NCBI RefSeq assembly: GCF_943193005.1
Contig: NZ_CALPCH010000001.1
Coordinates: forward strand, 124,001 to 188,000
DNA from: Pumilibacter intestinalis
GTDB taxonomy: Bacteria; Bacillota; Clostridia; Christensenellales; Pumilibacteraceae
DNA length: 64,000 nucleotides
Direction: 5' to 3'
The notes beneath the pieces were generated by a model, which was not told the DNA's origin, made no database searches, and saw nothing but the letters and a program-made list of their open reading frames with translations. The translations under genes were made by a program, and so were the position numbers. Each line of letters starts with the position of its first letter. The stretch's first letter is position 1. This document shows, piece by piece, positions 9,710 to 18,304 of this stretch.

Positions 9710-10846
9710 TCAGTAAAACAGCAGGCAGGTCGCGCTTGCCGCAATGCCTTTCTCTTCGCCCGTTATGCCGAGCGTTTCGGTGGTGGTGGCTGACACGTTT
9801 ATTTGCGATATTCGTATGTTTGCGGCTTCGGCGAGCGTTTGCCGCATCGCTTCTATATGCGGCGCGAGTTTGGGTTTTTGCGCCATAATCACAGCCGATA
9901 TATTTCCTATTATATAGCCGAGTTCGGTTATTCGCCGCACCGCGTCTTTGAGAAAAACCATACTGCTTATGCCCTCGGTTGAGGGGTCGGTATCGGGAAA
10001 CAGCACGCCTATATCGGGCAGTCCCGCCGCCGACAGTATCGAGTCGGTAATCGCGTGGGCGAGCGCGTCCGCGTCGCTGTGCCCGAGCAGTCCTTTGCAG
10101 TGCGGTACGGTAACTCCGCCGAGCACGAGCTTTCGGTCGGGCACGAGCTTGTGCACGTCGAACCCCAAACCTATCTTGCTCCGAGCGGGCGCACCGCGAA
10201 ACAAGTCCGCGGGAGTGGTGACTTTTACGTTTTCGTATTCGCCCGCAACTATTCGGGCTATGTTGCCCGCGTTTGTCCACACTGCGGCGTCGTCGGTGAA
10301 ACTGCCTTGCGCCGAGTCGTATGCCGCGCATATGGCTTTGTAGTCAAACGATTGCGGCGTTTGCATGCACATGAGTTTGCTGCGGTCGAGCCCGCGCGTT
10401 ATCACGTTCGCTTCGCACTCTTTCACGGTGTCGGTTGCGGGAACGGCGGCGATGCCGCTTCCGAATTTTGCCGCCGACTCTATCGTGGCGTTTATGAGAG
10501 CGGGGGAAACGAATGGACGCGCTCCGTCGTGTATAACGGCTATGCCGCAGTCCGCGGCGGCTTTAAGACCGTTTCTTACCGAGTCGGTGCGGGCGTCCCC
10601 TCCGTAAGCGATTGTTACGTTTGCGAATTTGTCGGCTATTTCGCGTATTTGCGTCTCGTCGCGCTCGTTTATTACGAGCACCGTGCGCGATACCGCCGAG
10701 CGGGAAAACGCGCCCAAAGTAAGTTCGAGCAGCGGAGTTTTGCCCATATGATAAAGTATCTTGTTGTAGCCGAGGTTTGTTCGCTCGCCCGAGCCCGCGC
10801 AGAGTATTATTGCCACGGCTTCGGGAAAACCGTTACACGATTTCAT
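9710..10846 (-). CDS. ispDF: Bifunctional IspD-IspF of the MEP isoprenoid pathway
   Basis: A fusion of two non-consecutive MEP-pathway enzymes. Residues 1-215 are IspD (MEP cytidylyltransferase) with the nucleotide loop CAGSGER and the following Lys. Residues 220-378 are IspF (MEcPP synthase) with the metal ligand motif GFDVH, then GHSDADALAH, and a C-terminal TTTETLG. The product feeds IPP/DMAPP synthesis. The gene starts inside the end of rqcP (14-nt overlap), which shows co-transcription. The fusion is a known arrangement in several bacterial groups. Confidence 0.94.
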   Translation of the reverse strand: MKSCNGFPEAVAIILCAGSGERTNLGYNKILYHMGKTPLLELTLGAFSRSAVSRTVLVINERDETQIREIADKFANVTIAYGGDARTDSVRNGLKAAADCGIAVIHDGARPFVSPALINATIESAAKFGSGIAAVPATDTVKECEANVITRGLDRSKLMCMQTPQSFDYKAICAAYDSAQGSFTDDAAVWTNAGNIARIVAGEYENVKVTTPADLFRGAPARSKIGLGFDVHKLVPDRKLVLGGVTVPHCKGLLGHSDADALAHAITDSILSAAGLPDIGVLFPDTDPSTEGISSMVFLKDAVRRITELGYIIGNISAVIMAQKPKLAPHIEAMRQTLAEAANIRISQINVSATTTETLGITGEEKGIAASATCLLFY

Positions 10847-11072
10847 ACAGCCGCGAGGCTTCCTCCTTGCTCGCTTTTTCGTTAAGTTCCTTTACCACAA
10901 AACGCAGTTCTCCCGAAGAAAACCGTACCCGCACTATATCGCCCACTTTGAGGCGGTAGGCGGGTTTTACCTGTTTGTCGCCCACGAACACTTTGCCGCC
11001 GTCGCACGCCGAATTTGCCACGCCGCGCCGCTTGAGTATTCGCGAGACTTTGAGAAACTTATCTATACGCAT
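10833..11072 (-). CDS. rqcP: RqcP (YabO-like S4-domain ribosome quality control factor)
   Basis: A 79-residue S4 RNA-binding protein beginning MRIDKFLKVSRILKRR, closely matching the YabO/RqcP family. In Bacillus, RqcP works with RqcH on stalled 50S subunits to add C-terminal alanine tails. The first gene of a four-gene minus-strand operon. No Shine-Dalgarno precedes the ATG; a TATAAT ends 7 nt before it, so the mRNA should be leaderless. Confidence 0.9.
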   Translation of the reverse strand: MRIDKFLKVSRILKRRGVANSACDGGKVFVGDKQVKPAYRLKVGDIVRVRFSSGELRFVVKELNEKASKEEASRLYEIV

Positions 11073-11079
11073 ATCTTAG

Positions 11080-11108
11080 ATTATATCACATTATTTTTTC
11101 TTTCGCAA
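11080..11108 (-). promoter_or_regulatory. Promoter of the rqcP operon (leaderless type)
   Basis: Minus strand TTGCGA, 17-bp spacer, TGA-TATAAT (extended -10). The predicted transcription start is about 1 nt before the rqcP ATG at 11072. Confidence 0.65.
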
Positions 11109-11321
11109 CCGAATTGCTCAAACTAAAATAGGCGTATTTTGCGCTTTTGTCGATAAATGCAATAAAATGTAACACTTTGAAACAAAATATAATTTTACGC
11201 CGAATTTATGTAAAATTATGTAATAAAGCGTGCAAAAGCGTTTGAACGTAAGTATTAAATATTTGACAAACACGGTAAAATGTGATATTTATATGTTGAA
11301 AAAGGGAGAGAAATACATAAT

Positions 11322-11537
11322 ATGTATGATTTGATAGCAGAATACAAGCGCGTGGATTTCGAAATGAAGCGCGACAGAATATTGCAAAGGAGCACGTTCG
11401 ACGAAACGATAGACAAGTACGTGAAAAAGAAAGCGGAACTTCTCGGTAAAATGTCTAAAGAAGAATTGAACGAACTTATGAAAGACGCATGCGGATACGA
11501 GAAAACCGTATTGCAAGAATTTCTCAATCGGGCGTAG
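11322..11537 (+). CDS. Small charged helical protein, unknown
   Basis: A 71-residue protein rich in Lys and Glu, probably all-helical, with no membrane segment and no family I recognise. GGGAGAG lies 12 nt before the ATG, and a TTGACA at 11263 with a weak -10 (TATTTA at 11286) could serve as promoter. It stands alone between the divergent rqcP operon and the que leader, as a single-gene unit. Confidence 0.55.
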   Translation: MYDLIAEYKRVDFEMKRDRILQRSTFDETIDKYVKKKAELLGKMSKEELNELMKDACGYEKTVLQEFLNRA

Positions 11538-11737
11538 CCGTTTGCTTGGATTTTGTTCAACGCCTTTTGGCTAATCGATAGCGTAAACGTGCTTTGTTTA
11601 CCCGTCGGTATCTTTTCGCGTTATCTAAACGCTTGAACGATTTCGTTATATGCAATTCGCGTTTTTACTGCGGCGGGCAATCAGCTCTCCGAATTTTTCT
11701 TAAAAACAAAAAACGAATCGTTTGCCTTTCGATTGAG

Positions 11738-11766
11738 TTGACATACGCGTTTAGGCGTGGTATTAT
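11738..11766 (+). promoter_or_regulatory. Promoter of the queuosine operon
   Basis: TTGACA, 17-bp spacer, TGG-TATTAT (extended -10). The start is predicted near 11773, just ahead of the riboswitch aptamer. The upstream stretch 11538-11737 holds no gene that I can see. Confidence 0.8.
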
Positions 11767-11781
11767 ATAGTCAATTAAAAA

Positions 11782-11824
11782 GACAGTTCGTTTGCGCCAT
11801 CCTGTCGTTAAACAAAACCAGGGC
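11782..11824 (+). ncRNA. preQ1 class I riboswitch aptamer
   Basis: A GACAG/CTGTC stem (11782-11786 with 11802-11806) encloses a loop containing GCGCC. It is followed by the A-rich tail GTTAAACAAAACCAGGG, the hallmark of preQ1-I aptamers, in which the tail folds back into the loop; GCC at 11796 can pair with GGC at 11822. It lies between the promoter and the que genes, as the known regulation of these genes predicts. Confidence 0.85.
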
Positions 11825-11852
11825 ATCTGAATGGGAAGAGTCTTTTTTTGGG

Positions 11853-11883
11853 TGCGGTCGTTTTGTTGCGACCGTATCTTTTT
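11853..11883 (+). terminator. Riboswitch-controlled terminator
   Basis: An 8-bp TGCGGTCG/CGACCGTA stem with an 8-nt loop is followed by TCTTTTT. The segment GTTTTGTT (11860-11867) is exactly complementary to AACAAAAC (11811-11818) of the aptamer tail. The ligand-free tail could therefore act as antiterminator, and preQ1 binding should release the terminator and turn the operon off. Confidence 0.78.
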
Positions 11884-11899
11884 GCGCAAAAGGAGAGAT

Positions 11900-12319
11900 A
11901 TGTATTACTTAAAAACTTCGGCATGTTTCGACAGTGCGCACTTTCTTCACGGATACAACGGCAAGTGCGCGAATATCCACGGTCATCACTGGATTGTGGA
12001 AGTAAAGATAAGCGGTAACAAATTGCAGGCAAGCGGAGAAAAGCGCGGCATGCTTCTTGATTTCGGCGATTTTAAGCGGGCTGTAAAAGAGCTTGCGGAA
12101 GGCTTTGACCACACGCTTATTTACGAAAAAAACACCCTTAAACCCGCGACTGTTGCCGCGCTTAAAGAAGAAGGATTTTCATTGGTCGAAACCGATTTCA
12201 GACCCACTGCCGAAAACTTTGCCGCACGTATTTACGCCGACCTTTGCGAAAAGGGGTTGCCGGTTTGTTGCGTGACCGTTTACGAGTCGCCCGAAAACTG
12301 CGCGGTGTACGGTGAGTGA
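11900..12319 (+). CDS. queD: 6-carboxy-5,6,7,8-tetrahydropterin synthase QueD
   Basis: Converts dihydroneopterin triphosphate to 6-carboxytetrahydropterin, the second step from GTP toward preQ0. The 139-residue protein has the zinc ligands His14 and the HGHH pair at 27-30, with catalytic Cys23 in GKCANIHGHH. I start at ATG 11900 behind AGGAGA; the open frame reaches 11831, but that crosses the terminator hairpin. First gene of queD-queE-folE-queC-queF. Confidence 0.93.
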   Translation: MYYLKTSACFDSAHFLHGYNGKCANIHGHHWIVEVKISGNKLQASGEKRGMLLDFGDFKRAVKELAEGFDHTLIYEKNTLKPATVAALKEEGFSLVETDFRPTAENFAARIYADLCEKGLPVCCVTVYESPENCAVYGE

Positions 12320-12320
12320 T

Positions 12321-12986
12321 ATGTTGCGTTATAAAGTTGCCGAAAAGTTTGTAAGCATAAACGGCGAAGGGCCGCGTGCGGGCGAGCTTGCCGTGTTTTT
12401 GCGGTTTTGCGGCTGTAATCTCGATTGCGGTTACTGCGACACGCGCTGGGCAAATACCGCCGACGCGGAATACGAGCTTGCTTCCGAGGAAGAGCTTGTT
12501 GCATACGTGAAATCCACCGGAGTAAAAAACGTTACCCTGACGGGCGGCGAACCGCTTTTGCAAGCGGGTATTGCGCGGCTTATAAAACTGCTTGGAGAGT
12601 CGGGCGCGGAAGTGGAAATAGAAACCAACGGAAGCGTGCCGTTGAAAGATATAGTCGCCCTTTCGCCCCGTCCCGCCGTTACCGCCGATTATAAGCTTCC
12701 TTCGAGCGGAATGGAAAAACATATGATTACCGAAAACTTTTCTTACCTTACGCAACGTGACGCGGTAAAGTTTGTGGTGGGGGATAAGCGCGATTTGGCG
12801 CGTGCGGAAGAGATTATAAACGAGTACGGACTTACGGACGGATGTCGCGTTTATTTCAGCCCGGTGTTCGGAAAAATCAGACCCGAAGAAATAGCGAAGT
12901 TTATGAAAGAGCGTAAACTTAACGGCGTACGTTTGCAATTGCAGTTGCATAAAATCATCTGGAAGCCCGATATGCGCGGGGTATAG
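12321..12986 (+). CDS. queE: 7-carboxy-7-deazaguanine synthase QueE (radical SAM)
   Basis: A radical SAM enzyme making 7-carboxy-7-deazaguanine from carboxytetrahydropterin. The cluster motif lies in CGCNLDCGYCDT, and the GGEP motif follows at TGGEPLL. At about 221 residues it is a normal length. A GTG at 12312 inside queD is an alternative start; ATG 12321 has GGTGAG in front and sits just after the queD stop. Confidence 0.93.
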   Translation: MLRYKVAEKFVSINGEGPRAGELAVFLRFCGCNLDCGYCDTRWANTADAEYELASEEELVAYVKSTGVKNVTLTGGEPLLQAGIARLIKLLGESGAEVEIETNGSVPLKDIVALSPRPAVTADYKLPSSGMEKHMITENFSYLTQRDAVKFVVGDKRDLARAEEIINEYGLTDGCRVYFSPVFGKIRPEEIAKFMKERKLNGVRLQLQLHKIIWKPDMRGV

Positions 12987-12994
12987 GAGAAATT

Positions 12995-13561
12995 ATGGAT
13001 ATTAAAGAAATAGAAAAACATATCCGCGGGCTATTGGTCGCCATAGGCGAAGACCCCGACAGGGAAGGTTTGCGCGAAACGCCCGCCCGCGTGGCAAGAA
13101 TGTACGAAGAAGCGTTTGCGGGTATAAAATACACAAACCGCGAAATTGCGGAAATGTTCGGAAAAACTTTCGAGGTTCCGTCCGACCCGAATTCGGGCGG
13201 CGCGGTGGTAATAAAGGATATAAGCGTGTTCAGTTATTGCGAGCACCATATGGCGCTTATGTACGATATGAAAGTAGACGTGGCGTATATCCCGCGCGGA
13301 AGAGTTTTGGGACTGAGCAAAATCGCGCGCATCTGCGATATGGCGGCTAAGCGGCTGCAATTGCAGGAGCGTTTGGGACGGGATATTGCCGAGATAATTT
13401 CGCTTGCGGCTTTATCGCCGGACGTAGGCGTAAGAATAGAGGGTTGCCACAGCTGTATGACTTCGCGCGGGATAAAAAACGTATCGTCTAAAACGGTTAC
13501 GAAAAATTATTTCGGCGCGTTCAAAGACGACGTTTCTTTGCAAAATCTTTTGGGGGACTGA
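12995..13561 (+). CDS. folE: GTP cyclohydrolase I FolE
   Basis: A type I enzyme that converts GTP to dihydroneopterin triphosphate, the entry substrate for QueD. The zinc and active-site motifs SYCEHHM and EGCHSCMTSRG are both intact. Its place inside the que operon suggests its main job here is queuosine, though it can also feed folate. A GGAG lies before the ATG. Confidence 0.94.
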   Translation: MDIKEIEKHIRGLLVAIGEDPDREGLRETPARVARMYEEAFAGIKYTNREIAEMFGKTFEVPSDPNSGGAVVIKDISVFSYCEHHMALMYDMKVDVAYIPRGRVLGLSKIARICDMAAKRLQLQERLGRDIAEIISLAALSPDVGVRIEGCHSCMTSRGIKNVSSKTVTKNYFGAFKDDVSLQNLLGD

Positions 13562-13563
13562 AA

Positions 13564-14250
13564 ATGAAAGCACTTGTTTTATTAAGCGGCGGCGTAGACA
13601 GCGCAACCTGTCTCGGACTGGCGGTTAAAGAATACGGCGCGGCGGAAGTTTGCGCCCTTTCCGTTTACTACGGGCAGACTCACTGTAAAGAACTCGAAGC
13701 CGCGCAAAAAGTTGCCGACTTTTACGGCGTTAGTCTAAAGCGGCTTGACCTGTCCGTAATATTCGAAGGTTCGGACTGCTCGCTTTTGGCGAGTTCGCCG
13801 AAAGATATACCGTTGCAAAGTTATGCCGAACAGCTTTCCGTAACGGGCGGGAAACCCGTTTCAACCTACGTTCCTTTCAGAAACGGGCTGTTCCTTTCGG
13901 CGGCGGCAAGCGTGGCGCTGTCGCACGGGTGCGAAGTGATTTATTACGGTGCGCACAGCGACGACGCGGCGGGCAACGCCTATCCCGATTGCAGCGAAAA
14001 GTTCAATTCCGCTATGGGCGAAGCTATTTATACGGGAAGCGGCGGGCAACTTAAAATTCTCGCGCCATTTGTAAACTTAAACAAATCGCAGGTTGTAAAA
14101 ATAGGGCTTGAACTCGGCGTTCCGTATAAATATACTTGGAGTTGCTATTCGGGCGGAAGAAAACCTTGCGGCGTATGCGCTACCTGTCGTGACCGCGCCG
14201 CCGCATTTGAAATCAACGGGATAGATGACCCAGCTATAAAAGGAGAATAA
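13564..14250 (+). CDS. queC: 7-cyano-7-deazaguanine synthase QueC
   Basis: An ATP-dependent ligase converting 7-carboxy-7-deazaguanine plus ammonia to preQ0. The PP-loop is [10 protein letters not shown] at the N-terminus, and the zinc-binding cysteine cluster is [15 protein letters not shown] near the C-terminus. It starts 2 nt after the folE stop and ends 1 nt before queF. Confidence 0.95.
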   Translation: MKALVLLSGGVDSATCLGLAVKEYGAAEVCALSVYYGQTHCKELEAAQKVADFYGVSLKRLDLSVIFEGSDCSLLASSPKDIPLQSYAEQLSVTGGKPVSTYVPFRNGLFLSAAASVALSHGCEVIYYGAHSDDAAGNAYPDCSEKFNSAMGEAIYTGSGGQLKILAPFVNLNKSQVVKIGLELGVPYKYTWSCYSGGRKPCGVCATCRDRAAAFEINGIDDPAIKGE

Positions 14251-14251
14251 T

Positions 14252-14743
14252 ATGCCGAGAGAAAAACATAACGAAGGTATTACCCTGCTCGGGAACAAAA
14301 ACACGAAATATCCGCAAACTTACGACCCGTCCGTTTTGGAAACGTTTGCCAACAAACACCCCGAAAGGGACTATTTCGTAAAGTTTAACTGTCCCGAGTT
14401 CACAAGCCTTTGTCCCATTACGGGTCAGCCCGATTTTGCCACGCTATACATTTCGTATGTGCCGCGCGAAAAGATGGTTGAAAGCAAGTCTTTGAAGCTG
14501 TATCTTTTCGGGTTCAGAAACCGCGGCGATTTCCACGAAGACTGCGTGAACATAATTATGAACGACCTTATCGATTTGATGGACCCGGCATATATCGAAG
14601 TATGGGGTAAATTTCTGCCGCGCGGCGGAATTTCAATAGACCCCTTTTGCAACTACGGCAAAAAAGGAACGGCGTGGGAACAGGTTGCTTGGGACAGGCT
14701 TTCGCGCCACGATATGTATCCCGAAAAAATCGACAACAGATAA
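14252..14743 (+). CDS. queF: NADPH-dependent preQ0 reductase QueF (YkvM type)
   Basis: Reduces the nitrile of preQ0 to preQ1, the ligand sensed by the riboswitch upstream of the operon. The unimodular YkvM form of 163 residues. The catalytic Cys lies in [11 protein letters not shown], and the substrate Glu in [15 protein letters not shown] lies before the ATG. Its presence means the cell makes preQ1 de novo and closes a feedback loop. No tgt or queA is in the window. Confidence 0.95.
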   Translation: MPREKHNEGITLLGNKNTKYPQTYDPSVLETFANKHPERDYFVKFNCPEFTSLCPITGQPDFATLYISYVPREKMVESKSLKLYLFGFRNRGDFHEDCVNIIMNDLIDLMDPAYIEVWGKFLPRGGISIDPFCNYGKKGTAWEQVAWDRLSRHDMYPEKIDNR

Positions 14744-14779
14744 TAAAATTCTTTATTTGCTTAAAGATTTATTCTGTTG

Positions 14780-14941
14780 TTAGGTTTTATCTGATAATAC
14801 TTTTTGAATAATGATTTTGCCGTCCTTGATTTCTATTTGTAGTTTTACTTTGCATTTCGGACAATATATTTCTACATTCGAGCCGTCACCAGCCTTGAAT
14901 AATTTATACCCGCAGTCGGGGCATACAACGTATGAGGTCAT
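14780..14941 (-). CDS. 53-residue zinc-ribbon protein
   Basis: A short gene starting at ATG 14941 and ending with TAA at 14780. It encodes VVCPDCGYKLF and a second CPKC pair about 20 residues later (four Cys in two CxxC knuckles), followed by a short beta-rich tail. It resembles small Com-like or rubredoxin-like zinc ribbons of phages and clostridia; no specific role can be assigned. Its start overlaps the stop of the upstream membrane protein gene by 4 nt (ATGA), so the two are translationally coupled. Confidence 0.72.
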   Translation of the reverse strand: MTSYVVCPDCGYKLFKAGDGSNVEIYCPKCKVKLQIEIKDGKIIIQKVLSDKT

Positions 14942-15561
14942 AGACTTTTCCGCTCCTTATTTGCTTTTATTCTGCCGTAAATTTCTTTTACTACAATAAC
15001 GACACCGTAAACACCGCATATCAACAAAATAATATCTTCGTAAGCATTAGCAATAAACGCCTTTACACCTGTTAATCCCCAAATTGTCATTAAAATGAGT
15101 AGAGGTAAATTTCTTTTGCCGTAGCAAGAATATACTGCTATACTCAAAGAAATTATCGGACAAGGCATTATATAAGTTACCATATGCGGAAACTTATTGC
15201 CAAGTAAGAACGAAACAAGCGGGTAAAACAAATACAAAGTAAGTAAAAGCATTTGTATGATGTTCGGTTTATGTAAAGTGTCTTTCGGGTTTTTAATACA
15301 CTCATAACAAAACAATAGTCCAACGCTTATATATAAAGGTGCGGCAAAAAAGAATTGTATGGGCATTTTTCCGAAAATTGCAAAATGTGTTATACCAATA
15401 AATAAATTAGTTATTCCCAAAGCAAATTTTACTGTCCAATTTGCAACACGACAATACGAAAGTATAATTGCCGTTATAATTGCGATTAACAGCACAATTT
15501 GAATTATATACGTTTGCTGATTATAGTTTTCTATAACTTGCCAAAAAACTTCTGCGTTCAT
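14938..15561 (-). CDS. Multipass membrane protein (DUF6064-like)
   Basis: A 207-residue protein with about six hydrophobic helices and a central FAIFGKMPIQFFFAAPLYI segment, resembling the DUF6064 family of unknown function. GGGGA lies before the ATG. It is divergent from a TetR regulator across a spacer with a perfect inverted repeat, so it is probably that regulator's target, together with the coupled zinc-ribbon gene. Confidence 0.7.
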   Translation of the reverse strand: MNAEVFWQVIENYNQQTYIIQIVLLIAIITAIILSYCRVANWTVKFALGITNLFIGITHFAIFGKMPIQFFFAAPLYISVGLLFCYECIKNPKDTLHKPNIIQMLLLTLYLFYPLVSFLLGNKFPHMVTYIMPCPIISLSIAVYSCYGKRNLPLLILMTIWGLTGVKAFIANAYEDIILLICGVYGVVIVVKEIYGRIKANKERKSL

Positions 15562-15593
15562 TTTTATTCCCCGACATAACTTTTCAATATTTT

Positions 15594-15615
15594 AATCTGA
15601 AAAATATGTCAGATT
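15594..15615. promoter_or_regulatory. Inverted-repeat operator candidate for the TetR regulator
   Basis: AATCTGA, 8-bp spacer, TCAGATT is a perfect inverted repeat in the divergent spacer. A further half-site TCAGATT is at 15664, close to the tetR -35 box. Confidence 0.6.
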
Positions 15616-15682
15616 AGATTATATCACTTAAATCGACATAAGTCAACTAATATGAAACTTTTGTCAGATTAGCATAGTTTAA

Positions 15683-15711
15683 TTGACTTTTAACCTTATA
15701 TCAGTTATAAT
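15683..15711 (+). promoter_or_regulatory. Promoter of the TetR regulator (near-leaderless)
   Basis: TTGACT, 17-bp spacer, TATAAT. The predicted transcription start is about 3 nt before ATG 15721, and there is no Shine-Dalgarno. Confidence 0.7.
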
Positions 15712-15720
15712 CTTTACATT

Positions 15721-16323
15721 ATGACAGAGATTAGACAACCAATAAAACGAACATCTATTGAGAAAAAACAAAAAATTATCAATGCGGGTTTACAAGTGTT
15801 TAGTGAAAAGGGCTATTATAACACTACTACCGCCGAAATAGCGCAAATTGCGGGTGTATCAACGGGAATAGTGTATAACTATTTCAAAGATAAAAAAGAT
15901 ATTTTATTACAAGCCTTACAGGTTTGTTTTGAAAATACTTTTAAGCCAATACTTAACGCTCTAAATCAATGTGATTTTAGGTGCGATTTTGAAGGCAGTA
16001 TCAGAAAGTTTGTTTTAATATGTTTACAAGCCCATAATACTGAAAATAAATTTGCTCATCGGGAAATTATGGGTATGTGTATGTTAGACCAAGACGCGGG
16101 CGCGTTATTAAATCAAAAGGAAAATAATGTGATTAACGCAATTATAAAAGCATTATCCGATAATGGAATAACTGCGCCTAATATAACCGCAAAAATTAAA
16201 ATCTTATATCATAATATTAGAGATTTTTGTCATACTGCTATTTTTGAGAACTACTCCGAAAATTATATAAATACTGTACTTAATGAAATTTTAGAAATCG
16301 CAAAAAATATGTTTTTCTCGTAA
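15721..16323 (+). CDS. TetR/AcrR family transcriptional regulator
   Basis: A 200-residue regulator with an N-terminal helix-turn-helix (TTAEIAQIAGVSTGIVYNYF, residues 33-52) and a ligand-binding C-terminal domain of unknown specificity. Lys- and Asn-rich, AT-rich coding unlike the flanking core genes. It likely represses itself and the divergent membrane protein gene through the AATCTGA inverted repeat. Confidence 0.88.
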   Translation: MTEIRQPIKRTSIEKKQKIINAGLQVFSEKGYYNTTTAEIAQIAGVSTGIVYNYFKDKKDILLQALQVCFENTFKPILNALNQCDFRCDFEGSIRKFVLICLQAHNTENKFAHREIMGMCMLDQDAGALLNQKENNVINAIIKALSDNGITAPNITAKIKILYHNIRDFCHTAIFENYSENYINTVLNEILEIAKNMFFS

Positions 16324-16375
16324 GCACTTTATTATTTTGTTATTCGCTTGTGCTTACCGTCTGTGGAGGGAATAC

Positions 16376-16405
16376 GCCGCCTTGACAAATTATCAAGGGC
16401 GGCTA
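16376..16405 (+). terminator. GC-rich hairpin after the TetR gene
   Basis: GCCGCC-TTGA pairs with TCAA-GGGCGGC, followed by TATTTATTT. It is a plausible terminator, but the T tract is weak. Confidence 0.4.
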
Positions 16406-16438
16406 TTTATTTCCCGTAGGGCATAAAGCCGCCGTCGC

Positions 16439-16597
16439 CTACGGCTTAATCTGAAAGGCGGTCAGAAAAACGAACTGCTTTTGAACTTGATTTTTCCCGA
16501 TTACCCGGACGGGAACGGCGGCGAAAACGAGAGCGCGGACGAAAACAGCGTAAAAGAAAAAGAAACCGAAAATTCGGTTTCTCTCTCGGGGTGTTAG
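16439..16597 (+). pseudogene. Unidentified C-terminal protein scrap
   Basis: A plus-strand frame without a start reads ...KGGQKNELLLNLIFPDYPDG and then an acidic Glu/Asn-rich tail to a stop at 16597. It looks like the tail of a mobile-element protein, but I cannot name the family. Confidence 0.3.
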
Positions 16598-16607
16598 TAT
16601 ACCCCTG

Positions 16608-17138
16608 TTATGGTGCACCGTTTGAAAACAAAGTTGAACTTTCGAGTTCTTCAAGCGATACAATTTCTTCTTTACCGTTCGCGTTATATACGATTTTCAT
16701 ATAATCGTCGTAAAGGTAAATCGAGTTTATGAAGGTATCAATAATCTTTCGTTTTCCGTTCTGCGTGGATATATCTATCTTACGGAAGTTATATAGTGCC
16801 ATTTTGAAATGGTCTTGCGTGAATATCGGTGTTTTTAACTGTTCCTTTGCAATCGCGTCCGTTATTTCTTTTTGCTCTGTTTCAAGGGCGGACAGCCGCT
16901 TTAACAGTATTTCCGTTGCATAACCCTTCTGAACGGCGTTCACGATATTCTCAATCTCTTTTTCTTTCTGCTTACACTGTTCTTGCAACTTGGGAAGTAG
17001 TGTGCTTTCCGTATATTGTAATTCAAACAGCTTTTCCGAAAGTCTTTCAATCACACCGTCGTCTTTCAAAAATTCCATTGTCTTATAAACGATAAAATCT
17101 TCTAAACAAATTAAGGATAAAATAACGCTTGAAAATTA
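16608..17138 (-). pseudogene. C-terminal remnant of a large serine recombinase
   Basis: About 175 codons match the C-terminal coiled-coil and tail region of large serine recombinases: a long Glu/Lys/Gln-rich helix, then KRKIIDTFINSIYLYDD, which is typical of the family. The catalytic N-terminal domain and zinc domain are missing. The frame is open upstream of ATG 17078 to about 17138 and still looks homologous, so the gene is truncated rather than short. It marks a former integrative element. Confidence 0.8.
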
Positions 17139-17157
17139 TTCTTTGATGTGCTATAAT
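17129..17157 (+). promoter_or_regulatory. Promoter of the six-gene accessory operon
   Basis: TTGAAA, 17-bp spacer, TGC-TATAAT (extended -10), 29 nt before ATG 17186, which has CGGAGGA in front. Confidence 0.75.
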
Positions 17158-17185
17158 TTTATAGATTAAATTTCGGAGGAACACT

Positions 17186-17638
17186 ATGGCATACTCATTA
17201 AAGAGTGTAACGATACGCACAGACAATTCCGAGAGCGGAATGGCAAAAATCAACGAGCTTTGGGCGGATATTATGACGGGCAAAATTCCGCTTGACTTTG
17301 TAAAAAACGGCGTACCTGTAAAAGGTCTGTCGCCTATATCTGCATACAGCGATTACGAGAGCGACGAGAAAGGCAAATATAACTTATCCGTTATGACCGT
17401 AACCGCCGCGTTTTTTGCAAAAATGGAAGAATTGGTTGCGCAAGGCAAGTATGTCAAAATTGACGAGAAAGGCGAAACGATTGCCGACTGCGCTAACAAA
17501 GCGTGGTCGAAAGTTTGGCAACTTACCGCAAGCGGCGAACTTAAACGTGCTTTTACAATCGACTATGAAAGCACCGTACCCGCCGAATATACCAAAGACG
17601 GTAAAGCGCATTGCTATTTATACATAGCGGTGAAGTAA
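17186..17638 (+). CDS. GyrI-like small-molecule-binding protein
   Basis: A 150-residue stand-alone GyrI-like/AraC effector-binding domain, recognisable by the SPISAYSDYESDEKGKYNL region and the C-terminal CYLYIAVK strand. Proteins of this fold bind or hydrolyse hydrophobic small molecules and cations. It has no DNA-binding domain. It heads a co-directional run of six genes to 20245 that lie close together or overlap. Confidence 0.75.
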   Translation: MAYSLKSVTIRTDNSESGMAKINELWADIMTGKIPLDFVKNGVPVKGLSPISAYSDYESDEKGKYNLSVMTVTAAFFAKMEELVAQGKYVKIDEKGETIADCANKAWSKVWQLTASGELKRAFTIDYESTVPAEYTKDGKAHCYLYIAVK

Positions 17639-17644
17639 AAAATT

Positions 17645-18304
17645 ATGATTGACATTAAAACTTGGATTAAGGAATTTACAGACAAAGCCCTTCAAACTTT
17701 TTCCGAACGCGTATGGTTTATAGGTTTGCAAGGCAGTTACGGCAGAGGCGAAGCAACTCAAACAAGCGATATAGACGTGGTTGTAATTCTCGACGAACTG
17801 CGTATAGACGATTTGAAAGCCTATCGGGATATGCTCGATACTTTGCAGAACAGAGAACTTGTTTGCGGTTTCATTTCGGGCAAGGACGAACTTTTGAATT
17901 GGGAAACGAGCGACCTGTTTCAATTCTATTACGATACCACGCCCATAAAAGGAACGCTCGATTGCCTGCTTGAAAAGATAGATAAGCACGCTGTAATGCG
18001 TGCTATAAAAATAGGAGCGTGCAATATTTATCACGCCTGCGTGCATAACTTCGTTCACGAAAAAAGCGAAGATATACTGCGCTCATTGTATAAGTCGGCT
18101 GCCTTTGTTTTGCAAGCGGTATGGTTTTACGAAACGGGTAAATATATCAAATCAAAGGCTGAATTGCAAAATGCAATCAATCCGCCGTCTGCCGTACTAA
18201 CAAATGCACAAGAGTTAAAGAACGGTGCAAGCGTAAAGTTTGAGGAAATGTCGGAGTTGCTACTGAATTGGGCGACGGCGCTAATAAGAGGATATAACGA
18301 ATGA
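17645..18304 (+). CDS. Nucleotidyltransferase-domain protein (ANT-like)
   Basis: A 219-residue protein with the polymerase-beta type motif GSYGRGEATQTSDIDVVV (the two catalytic acids are in DID) near residue 30, followed by an alpha-helical domain. It resembles aminoglycoside nucleotidyltransferases and related orphan enzymes that adenylylate small molecules or proteins. Six nt after the previous gene and 4-nt ATGA overlap with the next. The substrate is unknown. Confidence 0.78.
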   Translation: MIDIKTWIKEFTDKALQTFSERVWFIGLQGSYGRGEATQTSDIDVVVILDELRIDDLKAYRDMLDTLQNRELVCGFISGKDELLNWETSDLFQFYYDTTPIKGTLDCLLEKIDKHAVMRAIKIGACNIYHACVHNFVHEKSEDILRSLYKSAAFVLQAVWFYETGKYIKSKAELQNAINPPSAVLTNAQELKNGASVKFEEMSELLLNWATALIRGYNE

